Position numbers and translations under genes: made by a program | Notes under the pieces: generated by a model | The model's input: the letters and a program-made list of their open reading frames with translations, nothing else | Databases searched by the model: none | Told to the model about the DNA's origin: nothing | Part shown: in pieces, positions 36,352 to 44,663 of the stretch | Numbering within the stretch: position 1 is the stretch's first letter | Layout: the number at the start of each line of letters is the position of its first letter | Origin: Caulobacteraceae bacterium | GTDB taxonomy: Bacteria; Pseudomonadota; Alphaproteobacteria; Caulobacterales; Caulobacteraceae | Direction: 5' to 3' | Length of the DNA: 64,000 bases | Assembly (NCBI GenBank): GCA_031291645.1 | Contig: JARLIQ010000043.1 | Coordinates: 1 to 64,000 of the forward strand

Positions 36352-37428
36352 ATGCGTTGGCATACCGAAGTCCAGATCGGCGGCAGGCCGATATCGCTGA
36401 CGGACCCCGGCTATTTCATCGCCGACATCGCCGCCAACCACGACGGCGAACTCGGCCGCGCCAAGGACCTGATCTGGCGCGCGAAGGAGGCCGGCGCCGA
36501 CTGCGCCAAGTTCCAGCACTTCGTCGCCGACAAGATCGTCAGCCAGGTCGGCTTCGAGCGCCTGGGCTCCCAGGTGGCCCACCAGTCGGGTTGGACCCGG
36601 TCGGTGGTCGAGGTCTACGACGCCTATCACACCCGCCGCGACTGGACGCAGGCCCTGGTCGAGACCTGCCGCGCGGCCGAGATCGACTACATGACGACCC
36701 CCTACGACCTGGAGGCCCTCGAAAGCCAGGCGCCCCATGTCGCGGCGGTGAAGATCGGGTCGGGCGACATCACCTGGCATGCGTTCCTGGACGCCTGCGC
36801 GGCGCTCTCCAAGCCGGTGCTGCTGGCCACGGGCGCCTCGACCATGGAGGACGTCGAACAGGCGGTGGAGGTGGTGCTGCGGCGCAATCCGAGCCTGGTG
36901 CTCTTGCAGTGCAACACCAACTACAGCGGCTCGGAGGACAACTTCAATCACGTCAACCTGAAGGTTCTCCAGACCTTCGCCATCCGATGGCCCGGCCTGC
37001 CGCTCGGCCTTTCGGACCACACGCCGGGACACGAGGCCGTGCTGGGCGCCATCGCCCTCGGGGCGCGGGTGATCGAAAAGCACTTCACCGACGACAACGA
37101 TCGCGAGGGGCCCGACCACGCCTTCGCGCTCGATCCGGCGACCTGGCGGGCGATGGTCACCGCCTCCCGCCGCCTGGAGGCGGCCCTGGGCGCCGGGGTC
37201 AAGGTGATCGAGAAGAACGAGGTCGAGACCGTGGTGGTCCAGCGGCGCGCCATCCGGCTCCGGTTCGACCGGCCGGCGGGCCACCGGCTGACCGAGGCGG
37301 ACCTGGAGGTCCTGCGGCCCTGTCCGCGCGACGCGCTCGACCCGCGGTCCATCGATCTTGCGCTGGGGCGCGAACTGGGCGTGGCCAAGCTTGCCGGGGA
37401 CGTCCTCAGATGGACCGATCTGACCTAG
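36352..37428 (+). CDS. NeuB/PseI-family nonulosonic (sialic-type) acid synthase
   Basis: A 358-aa PEP-dependent condensing enzyme. The TIM barrel (about 1-280) has FIADIAANHDGELGRAKDLI, DYMTTPYDLEALE, KIGSGDITW, LLATGAS and LSDHTPGHEAVLGA. IEKHFTDDNDREGPDH is the expected metal/PEP region. A C-terminal antifreeze-like SAF domain (about 290-355) is present. Relatives condense PEP with a 6-carbon amino sugar to give sialic, legionaminic or pseudaminic acid. No UDP-sugar epimerase/hydrolase (neuC/pseBCHG) lies next to it, so the acceptor must come from elsewhere or differ. Its end overlaps the glycosyltransferase start by 19 bp. Confidence 0.88.
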   Translation: MRWHTEVQIGGRPISLTDPGYFIADIAANHDGELGRAKDLIWRAKEAGADCAKFQHFVADKIVSQVGFERLGSQVAHQSGWTRSVVEVYDAYHTRRDWTQALVETCRAAEIDYMTTPYDLEALESQAPHVAAVKIGSGDITWHAFLDACAALSKPVLLATGASTMEDVEQAVEVVLRRNPSLVLLQCNTNYSGSEDNFNHVNLKVLQTFAIRWPGLPLGLSDHTPGHEAVLGAIALGARVIEKHFTDDNDREGPDHAFALDPATWRAMVTASRRLEAALGAGVKVIEKNEVETVVVQRRAIRLRFDRPAGHRLTEADLEVLRPCPRDALDPRSIDLALGRELGVAKLAGDVLRWTDLT

Positions 37429-38093
37429 CCGTCGTCATCCCCTGCCACAACGAGGCGGCGACGATCGGCGAGGTGGTCCGCCAGGCCGCCCGCCACGCCG
37501 ACGTCATCGTGGTCGACGACCGCTCGACCGACGGCTCCGGCCAGGTCGCGCGCGCAGGCGGGGCGCGGGTCATCGACTCGGCCAGCCGGGGGTACGACGG
37601 GGCGTTGGACACCGGGCTGCGCCAGGCGTGGACCGACGGCTACCGGTTCGTGGTCACCATGGACGCGGACGGCGAGCACGATCCGGCGATCCTGGCCCAG
37701 TTCCGCGCCGCTTTCGAGCAGGGGGCCGACCTGGTCTGCGGCTTTCGTCCGCGGCCGCAACGCGCCGCCGAATATGCGGTGGGGCTGATCGGCGTCCTGC
37801 GCTTTCGGATCCGCGACCTGCTCTGCGGCATGAAGGGCTATTCCCGGCGCGTTCTCGAACGCTATTACGAGAGCGGCCTGCCGCTCTCGGTCAACATGGC
37901 GCCGGCGATGCTGTGGCGGCGCGCCGGAGGATCGGTGGCGGAGGTCGCGGTCACCGGGACGCCGCGGCTCGATCGGCCGCGGTTCGGCCGCGCCCTGAAG
38001 GCCAACTGGGCGATATGGCGCGCCTTCCGCACGGCCTTGGCACAGACCCGGCGCGCCCGGCCGGCGCCGAAACACCTGGGGGTTGGGCCATGA
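37410..38093 (+). CDS. Family 2 glycosyltransferase
   Basis: A 227-aa GT-A fold glycosyltransferase like dolichyl-phosphate mannosyltransferase cores. VVIPCHNEAATIGEVV at the N-terminus, VVDDRSTDGSG, and the metal-binding MDADGEHDP (DxD) are visible, followed by CGMKGYSRRVLERYY. No membrane anchor is predicted apart from a weak central hydrophobic stretch. It transfers a nucleotide sugar to a lipid or glycan acceptor. It starts inside the NeuB-like gene and ends in ATGA overlap with the cytidylyltransferase, so the four genes are translationally coupled. Confidence 0.88.
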   Translation: MDRSDLAVVIPCHNEAATIGEVVRQAARHADVIVVDDRSTDGSGQVARAGGARVIDSASRGYDGALDTGLRQAWTDGYRFVVTMDADGEHDPAILAQFRAAFEQGADLVCGFRPRPQRAAEYAVGLIGVLRFRIRDLLCGMKGYSRRVLERYYESGLPLSVNMAPAMLWRRAGGSVAEVAVTGTPRLDRPRFGRALKANWAIWRAFRTALAQTRRARPAPKHLGVGP

Positions 38094-38821
38094 AGATATT
38101 GACCGTCATCCAGGCGCGGATGACCTCCTCGCGCCTGCCGGGCAAGGTCATGCGGCCCATTCTCGACATGCCGATGATGGGCCGCCAGATCGAACGGCTG
38201 CGCCGCAGCCAGAGCCTGGGCCAGCTCGTCGTCGCGACCAGCGTCGACCCGACGGACCAGGTGATCGCCGACTATTGCCGCGAACTGGGATGCCCGACCC
38301 ACCGGGGGCCGCTGCTCGACGTGCTGGGCCGCTATGCCGAGGCCCTCGCCGCCTTCGGACCGGCCGACCACGTCGTCCGCCTGACCGCGGACTGCCCGCT
38401 GGCCGACTGGACGGTGATCGACGACTGCATCGCGCTGCACCTCGCCAGCGGCGCGGACTACACCTCCAACACGGTTGACCGGTTCTTTCCGCGGGGCCTG
38501 GACGTGGAGGTGTTCCGCGCCGACCTCCTGCCCAAGATCGCCGCCGGGGCGACGGACCCGTACGACCGGGAGCACGTGACGCCCTTCTTCTACCGCAACC
38601 CCGACCGGTTCCGGATCGAGCAGCTGGTACAGGAGCACTATCTCGCCCACCTGCGGTGGACCGTCGACCGGCCCGACGACTTCGCCTTCGTCACCCGCGT
38701 CTACGAGACGCTCTATCCGGCCAAGCCGGCCTTCACCACCAACGACATCCTGGATCTGGGATGGACCTTCCGCAGCGATCCCGACGATCCGTTGCAGCCG
38801 GCCGCCCAGGCCGGCGGCTGA
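38090..38821 (+). CDS. SpsF/NeuA-like cytidylyltransferase
   Basis: A 243-aa nucleotidyltransferase of the SpsF (spore-coat polysaccharide) group. The nucleotide loop VIQARMTSSRLPGKVM is at the N-terminus, RLTADCPLAD near residue 100 is the metal-binding region, and YTSNTVDRFFPRGLDVEVF follows. These enzymes charge a sugar acid with CMP. Next to a NeuB-like synthase it most likely makes the CMP-linked nonulosonic acid used by the glycosyltransferase. The ATG overlaps the previous stop (ATGA). A perfect 14-bp palindrome (38873-38886) lies after it, without the loop of a terminator. Confidence 0.87.
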   Translation: MKILTVIQARMTSSRLPGKVMRPILDMPMMGRQIERLRRSQSLGQLVVATSVDPTDQVIADYCRELGCPTHRGPLLDVLGRYAEALAAFGPADHVVRLTADCPLADWTVIDDCIALHLASGADYTSNTVDRFFPRGLDVEVFRADLLPKIAAGATDPYDREHVTPFFYRNPDRFRIEQLVQEHYLAHLRWTVDRPDDFAFVTRVYETLYPAKPAFTTNDILDLGWTFRSDPDDPLQPAAQAGG

Positions 38822-38994
38822 CCGGACGCGCGCCACATCGTCGCGGTTCTGGACGCAAACCGGCCAAAACCCTCGCCCCGGGGCGATTCTCGAAGCTTAG
38901 ATCAGGATCGGCGCGCAAAAGCCGGTATCTGTTCTTGCGACGCGCGCGCCGCACAGGGCCCGGGGCGCCGGTCGATCAACGGGGGAAGGCGGCC

Positions 38995-41700
38995 ATGGCG
39001 GCCAGGAGGTCAATCGCCGAGGACGACGCGCGCGACGCCGAGCCGGAACGGCGCTGGTTCATCCCCACCAAGCTCAACGCGCCGGTCCACGACGTGCGTC
39101 TGGTCGCGCGGGACAACCTCGTGGGCCAGCTCGACAGCCTGCTGAACAAGCGCCTGGGGCTGATCGTGGCCCCGGCCGGCTTCGGCAAGACCACCCTCAT
39201 GGTGCAGTGGCAGGCCCGCCAGCGCGAGACGGGCGCCCAGGTCGCCTGGCTGACCCTGGACGAGAGCGACGGCGATCCGCTGGAGTTCCTGTCCTACATC
39301 ATCCTGGCCCTGACCGCCGCGGGGGTCGATCTCGGCGCTTTGGAAGCGGCCGCCGAGCAGGGCATGCTGGAAGGCGCGCTGCGCCAGACCACGGTCCAGC
39401 TGCTGGAGAAGCTCGCGCACTGCCGGCGCAAGATCATCCTCATCCTGGACGACTACCATCGGATCGACGCGCCCGGCGTCGACCGGCTGCTCACCGAACT
39501 GGTCAGCGCCGCGCCGCGCAATTTCACCATCGTGGTCAGCACCCGCGCGCCGCTGAAGCTGGACCTGCCGCGCCTGCTGGCGACGGGGCTGGCGACCGAA
39601 TTCGACGCCGGCTTCCTGCGCCTGTCCAAGGACGAGCTGGCGGAGGCCTTCGACCGCCCGCTGACGGCGGCCGAGCGCGACATCGTCTTCGCCCGCACCG
39701 AGGGCTGGTTCATCGCCGTCCAGCTGGCGCGGCTGGTGATGCGGGAGGGCGAGCCGATCCAGGCCTGCCTGACGCGGTTCAAGGGCGATTCCGGCCACAT
39801 CGCCAACTATCTGGCCGAACAGGTCCTCGGCAGCCTGCCCGAGGACCTGCAGGACTTCCTGATCAGGACCTCGGTGCTCGAGGCGCTCAACGCCTCCCTG
39901 GCCGACGCCCTGACTGGCCGCACCGACAGCCTGGAGATGCTCAGGCGGCTGGAGCCCCTCAGCGCCCTCCTGGCCCCGCTGAGCGAGCAGCCGGGCTGGT
40001 ACCGATACCACCAGCTATTCGCCGAATGCCTCCAGGACCTGCTGCAGCGCCGGCATGGGCCCGAGGTCGCCCAGCTGCACCTGAAGGCCGCCTCCTGGTT
40101 CGAACAGCAGGGCGACGTCGCCGAGACCGTGCGTCACGCCAGCGAAGCGGGGGACTTCGATCGCTGCGCCCAGCTGATCCAGGACGCCGGCGGATGGGAG
40201 CTGATCCTGTTCGGCGGCATCGGCTACCTGCGCAACCTCTTGAGGAACATCCCCGACGGGGTGCTGCGCCGCCATCCCCGGCTGCAGATCGCCAAGGCCT
40301 ATCTCTGCGCCAAGGACGGCGATCTCGCCGCCACTCGCGCCCTGTTCAATTCGGCGAGGGCCACCGCGCTGGAGGCGGCGCCCGGTTCGGCCCTGGCGCG
40401 TGACCTGCTGAACATCGGCGCCTTGCTCGACATCTATGAAGACCGCCACCTGCGGTCGGTCGACCTGGAGGCGATGAACGGCAGGATCGCCAGGCTCCAG
40501 CCCGGCGATCCCCTGACCACCGCCATCCTTGGCTGCGAGTACATCCTGGGGAACATCGCGCTGGGGCGCTTCGCCGAGGCCGAGCAGCGGGCCCAGAGCG
40601 CGATCCAGTCCATGCGCGAGGCCCGCACCGTCCTGGGCCTGAACTACTGCTACCTGCACGCGGGGATCGCGGCCCTGTACCAGGGCCATCTGCAGGTCGC
40701 CGAGGCGCATTTCGCGGTCTCGCGGCAGATGGCGGCCGAGAACTTCGCCTCTGATCCAGGGCTGAAGGCGCTGTCGGGGCTGCTCTACGGCGCCCTGCAG
40801 CACTGGCGCGGGCGGATCGACCCCGACCAGTACAGCGAGATCATCGACAACATCGACTACGTCGAGGCCTACGACGGCTGGTTCGAGCTCTACGCCAACG
40901 GCATCCAGGTCGAATCCTGCCTCGGCGACTCCGCCCTGGCCGCGGTGAGCCGCGGCCGCCGGATCGCCGCGGCGCGTGGGCTGGGCCGGCTGAGCGCCCT
41001 GGCCGACATCCACCTGCTGCGCTTCGCCCGTCCCGGCGAGGAGGACGCCCTGGCCAACCGCGTCCTATCCGCCCTGCCGCACGGCGTCTGGCTGCGCGAT
41101 CCCTTCCAGTGGCGCCCCTTCGTCGAAAGCCGGCTGGCCCTGGCCCGGTACTACGCCGCCACCGATCGGGTCCGGGCCGTGCAATCGGCGACCGAGGCCA
41201 GCGACTGCGCGCGCCATCTGGGCGCGGTTCCGTTCCTGATCGAGGCGCTGATCGTCCGGGCCGAGCTCCTGGATCACGCCGGCGACCGGGACGGCGCGCT
41301 GCACGACCTTGAGGACGCCCTGACCCTGGCGGCGCCGGAACGGATCTGCGGCCCGTTCGAGCGGGCCAGGGGCCTTGCGCCCCTGCTGCGCGCGATCGTG
41401 AAGGCCTCCCGTTCGGGCGCGGTCGACGTCCGGCTGATGGCCTTTTCGGACGCCCTCCTGTCGCGGGTGGCGCGCACCCATCCGGCGCTGGCCCAGCACG
41501 CCAACGCCCCGGCCTTCAGCCCGCGCGAGCACGAGGTGCTGGAAGACCTAGTCCAGGGGCGCTCGAACAAGGAGATCGCCCGCTCGCTCGACATGACCGA
41601 GCACACGGTCAAGTTCCACCTGAAGAACATCTTCGCCAAGCTGAAGGTCGAGCGCCGCGCCCAGGCGATCGCCAGGATCCGTGAGCTGGGGCTGGGTTAG
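38995..41700 (+). CDS. MalT-type (LAL) LuxR family ATP-dependent activator
   Basis: A 901-aa STAND-type regulator. Walker A is P60-A-G-F-G-K-T-T67 near the N-terminus, Walker B is in IILILDDYHRID, the middle (about 400-830) is a helical TPR-like sensor, and the LuxR helix-turn-helix (FSPREHEVLEDLVQGRSNKEIARSLDMTEHTVKFHL) closes the protein. MalT-type proteins oligomerise with ATP and an inducer to activate promoters. GGGGGAAGG precedes the ATG. It reads into the TonB receptor, EthD, HyuA-HyuB block and is the likely activator of it. The inducer is unknown. Confidence 0.92.
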   Translation: MAARRSIAEDDARDAEPERRWFIPTKLNAPVHDVRLVARDNLVGQLDSLLNKRLGLIVAPAGFGKTTLMVQWQARQRETGAQVAWLTLDESDGDPLEFLSYIILALTAAGVDLGALEAAAEQGMLEGALRQTTVQLLEKLAHCRRKIILILDDYHRIDAPGVDRLLTELVSAAPRNFTIVVSTRAPLKLDLPRLLATGLATEFDAGFLRLSKDELAEAFDRPLTAAERDIVFARTEGWFIAVQLARLVMREGEPIQACLTRFKGDSGHIANYLAEQVLGSLPEDLQDFLIRTSVLEALNASLADALTGRTDSLEMLRRLEPLSALLAPLSEQPGWYRYHQLFAECLQDLLQRRHGPEVAQLHLKAASWFEQQGDVAETVRHASEAGDFDRCAQLIQDAGGWELILFGGIGYLRNLLRNIPDGVLRRHPRLQIAKAYLCAKDGDLAATRALFNSARATALEAAPGSALARDLLNIGALLDIYEDRHLRSVDLEAMNGRIARLQPGDPLTTAILGCEYILGNIALGRFAEAEQRAQSAIQSMREARTVLGLNYCYLHAGIAALYQGHLQVAEAHFAVSRQMAAENFASDPGLKALSGLLYGALQHWRGRIDPDQYSEIIDNIDYVEAYDGWFELYANGIQVESCLGDSALAAVSRGRRIAAARGLGRLSALADIHLLRFARPGEEDALANRVLSALPHGVWLRDPFQWRPFVESRLALARYYAATDRVRAVQSATEASDCARHLGAVPFLIEALIVRAELLDHAGDRDGALHDLEDALTLAAPERICGPFERARGLAPLLRAIVKASRSGAVDVRLMAFSDALLSRVARTHPALAQHANAPAFSPREHEVLEDLVQGRSNKEIARSLDMTEHTVKFHLKNIFAKLKVERRAQAIARIRELGLG

Positions 41701-41913
41701 GCGCTGGGCGGCGGCGTCCTGCGCGCTCCTATCCTTCGTCCGTGTAGAACCTATCCTCCTGGCCCCTGACCCTACTCGTTCGCCCTGTTCCGTGGGGGCG
41801 CCGCGCGCCCATAGCCTGAGGACTGAAATTCGGGCCGCGCCCACCATGGGCCGAGCGCGAACGGCTCGCTTCGCCGGGCCGATGTCCGCAGGAAGACCAA
41901 GGGGGTGGTTGAT

Positions 41914-44163
41914 ATGGCGCGGAGTTTGAAAGTCTGTCTCGGCCTGGGAACGGCGCTGGGCGTGGTGCTGCTCTACGGCTCCAACAGCTTCGCCGAGGCG
42001 GCGCCGAAGCCCGCCGCCGACTCTACATCGGTCGGCGAGGTGGTGGTCACGGCCCGCGGGCGCGCCGAACAGCTCCTGACCGTCCCGATCTCGGACACCG
42101 CCCTGTCGGCCAAGCAGCTGACCGACGCCCATGTCCGCGAGGTCTCCGACTTCATCAACCTGACGCCCAACATCACCATCGTCCAGGCGCAGAACGCGGG
42201 CTTCAGCGCCATCACCATCCGCGGCATCACCCAGGTGCGCAACAGCGAGTCTCCGGTCGCGGTCGTGGTCGACGGCGTCCAGGAGGTCAATTCCTACCAG
42301 TTCACCCAGCAGCTGTTCGACCTGCAGAGCATCGAGGTGCTGCGCGGCCCGCAAGGCGCGCTCTATGGCCGCGACGCCGAGGGCGGGGCCATCCTGATCA
42401 CCACCAAACAGCCGACCAACGCCCTCGAGGGCCACGTCGACCTGGGCGGAGGCTCCGGCGGCGAGTTCAACGCCCAGGGCGTGGTCAGCGGCCCGCTCGT
42501 CAAGGACCAGCTCTACGGCCGCCTGGGCGTCAGCTACGTCGACCGCCAGGGCTATTTCGACAACATCTACCTGCACAGGAAGCAGGACCCCTTCAAGGAC
42601 GTCGCTGTCCAGGGCCTGCTGAAATGGGTTCCGACCGACAAGTTCTCGGCGGACCTCAGGGGCTCGTACTCCGTCACCGACGGGGGCGCGCTGAACTACC
42701 ACTTCCAGGGCGCGGGCCTCCTGCCCAACGGCCTGATCAATCCGGCCGATCCGGTCAATTTCAGCATCCCCGGCAACGCGAACCTGGTGAACGACAAGTT
42801 CAATTCGCGCGATATCGGCGTCGACCACCGGACGATCGCCGAGGTCTCGCTGAAGCTGACCTACGATCTCGGTTTCGCGACCCTGAGCTCGATCACCGCC
42901 TGGAACCACGTCGAGGAGTTCTACAGCGGCGACGGCTATCCCTACGGCAACACCACGACCCTGCAGCTCATCCCCGGCACCGACCTGTTCGACGTCGACG
43001 CCAGCGCCACCCAGTATCTGGACGTGGACGCCAAGAGCGAAGAGGTCCGGCTGACCTCGCCCAACGACCAGCGGTTCCGCTGGATGGTCGGCGGATACTA
43101 TCTCTATACCGACCGCTACATCTCGACGACCACGGGGTTCAACAAGGGCCTCGGCATATTGGAGGTGAAGCGGACCCCGGCGGGGTCGGGCACGATCAAT
43201 CCGACCCTGAGCTTCCTGGGCGACGAGAACCACAACACCGCCTACGCCGGCTTCGTCAACTTCGACTACGACCTGACCCGGCAGCTCCAGCTCTCGGCCG
43301 CCTTCCGCTATGATGAGGACCAGCGCACCCAGTACGTCTCGCCGTACAACACCACCGGCGCGCCCGGCGCGGTCAACAAGGCGACCTTCGGCCAGGGCCA
43401 GCCGAAGTTCACAGTGACCTACAAGGCCCTGCCGACCTTGAGCTTCTACGGGTCCTGGGGGATCGGCTTCCGCAGCGGCGAGTTCAACCAGAACGGCGCC
43501 GCCGCGGCCGCCGCGGCCGCCGGCACGGCCGGCGTCGCCGACAAGGTGCCGCAGGAGACCGCCAAGACGGGCGAGATCGGCTTCAAGGGCTCCTGGTTCT
43601 CCAACCGTCTGAACGTCAGCGGCGACATCTACCAGACCGATGTCTCGAACCAGCAGTACTTCGTGTTCATCGGCGCCATCGCCGCCCAGGTCCTGGTGCC
43701 GATCAACCAGGTCCAGTTGCGCGGCGGCGAGCTGGAGGCCAGCGCCGTCCTCGCCCCCGGCCTGCAGGTGTTCGGCGGCCTCGGCGTGACCGACAGCACG
43801 ATCAAGAAATACACCGTCAATCCGGCCGACGTCGGCAAGCGGGCGCCCTATGTGCCCGACATGACCTTCAACGCCGGCGTCCAGTATCGCACCCCGATCA
43901 CCGACTCGCTGGTCTTCGTCACGCGCACGGACTACCGCCTGCTGGGCAAGCAGTATTGGGACACGGAAAACTCCACGCCGCGCAATCCGGTCAACCTCGT
44001 CGCGCTTTCGGTGGGACTGGAAGACGCCAAGGGCCGGTGGAGCGCCTCGGTCAAGGCCGACAACCTGTTCAACGCCCGATACAACGCCGAATACGTCGCC
44101 GGCGGCTATGTGGAACCGGCCAATCCGGCAGTCGTCCGCGGCACGATCCGGGTCAATTTCTAG
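41914..44163 (+). CDS. TonB-dependent outer-membrane receptor
   Basis: A 749-aa receptor. The signal peptide ends near SFAEA (about residue 28). A TonB-box-like GEVVVTARGRAEQLLTVPI, the plug motif LRGPQGALYGRDAEGGAIL and a barrel finishing in IRVNF follow. An alanine run (AAAAAAAG) lies near residue 530. I chose the ATG at 41914, with a GGGGG run shortly upstream; an in-frame GTG nine nt earlier is an alternative. It sits between the MalT-type regulator and the EthD/hydantoinase genes, implying import of a cyclic amide or ketone-type compound or its precursor. That is inference from neighbours only. Confidence 0.93.
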   Translation: MARSLKVCLGLGTALGVVLLYGSNSFAEAAPKPAADSTSVGEVVVTARGRAEQLLTVPISDTALSAKQLTDAHVREVSDFINLTPNITIVQAQNAGFSAITIRGITQVRNSESPVAVVVDGVQEVNSYQFTQQLFDLQSIEVLRGPQGALYGRDAEGGAILITTKQPTNALEGHVDLGGGSGGEFNAQGVVSGPLVKDQLYGRLGVSYVDRQGYFDNIYLHRKQDPFKDVAVQGLLKWVPTDKFSADLRGSYSVTDGGALNYHFQGAGLLPNGLINPADPVNFSIPGNANLVNDKFNSRDIGVDHRTIAEVSLKLTYDLGFATLSSITAWNHVEEFYSGDGYPYGNTTTLQLIPGTDLFDVDASATQYLDVDAKSEEVRLTSPNDQRFRWMVGGYYLYTDRYISTTTGFNKGLGILEVKRTPAGSGTINPTLSFLGDENHNTAYAGFVNFDYDLTRQLQLSAAFRYDEDQRTQYVSPYNTTGAPGAVNKATFGQGQPKFTVTYKALPTLSFYGSWGIGFRSGEFNQNGAAAAAAAAGTAGVADKVPQETAKTGEIGFKGSWFSNRLNVSGDIYQTDVSNQQYFVFIGAIAAQVLVPINQVQLRGGELEASAVLAPGLQVFGGLGVTDSTIKKYTVNPADVGKRAPYVPDMTFNAGVQYRTPITDSLVFVTRTDYRLLGKQYWDTENSTPRNPVNLVALSVGLEDAKGRWSASVKADNLFNARYNAEYVAGGYVEPANPAVVRGTIRVNF

Positions 44164-44321
44164 ACGAAGACCAGAGGCTCACCGTTCCATCGCCACCCGT
44201 CCGGCATTCGTTCGGCATGGGTGGCGGTGTTCGACCGGGCGGGCGAGTCGATTGGTCCGTAGTGTCAGTATATCGGCAGATAGGTAGTTGCTCTGCCTGT
44301 GTGTTGTAGGGATGTCGTCAA

Positions 44322-44663
44322 ATGATCCGCCTGTTGGTGATGTATAACCTGCCGGACGGCGCCGACGAGGCCGGCTTCCTCGAATGGCGGCTGGGACCGC
44401 ATCAGAGCGCCAACGCCGCCCTGCCGTCGATGCTGCGCACCGACTTCGCCCGGGTGGCGAAGGCCTGGCCGGACGGCGTCGCGCCCCGCTACCGGTTCGT
44501 CACCACCATCGAATGGCCCGACATGGAGGCGTTCGACCGCGCCTTCTACGCGCCGGATGTGCAGTCCGGACTACTCGAAAACATCAAGTTGCTTGGGGAT
44601 TACGAGTACTTGATCTCCGAAATCCTGACCAGCTCGGAAGACGTCGAGGCTCAACCGTCATGA
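44322..44663 (+). CDS. EthD domain protein
   Basis: A 113-aa dimeric ferredoxin-like (dimeric alpha-beta barrel) protein. The opening MIRLLVMYNLPDGADEAGFLEW and later FVTTIEWPDMEAFDRAFYAPD match the EthD family. These small proteins assist degradative enzymes, as in ethyl tert-butyl ether catabolism, or act as small lyases/isomerases. Its end overlaps the HyuA start (ATGA), so it is part of the hydantoinase operon. 158 bp separate it from the receptor gene. Confidence 0.8.
   Translation: MIRLLVMYNLPDGADEAGFLEWRLGPHQSANAALPSMLRTDFARVAKAWPDGVAPRYRFVTTIEWPDMEAFDRAFYAPDVQSGLLENIKLLGDYEYLISEILTSSEDVEAQPS

Noticed and set aside
38873..38886. Perfect 14-bp palindrome TCGCCCCGGGGCGA before the MalT-type regulator
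   Set aside because: No loop for a terminator and pure GC content; likely chance, although an operator role cannot be ruled out.
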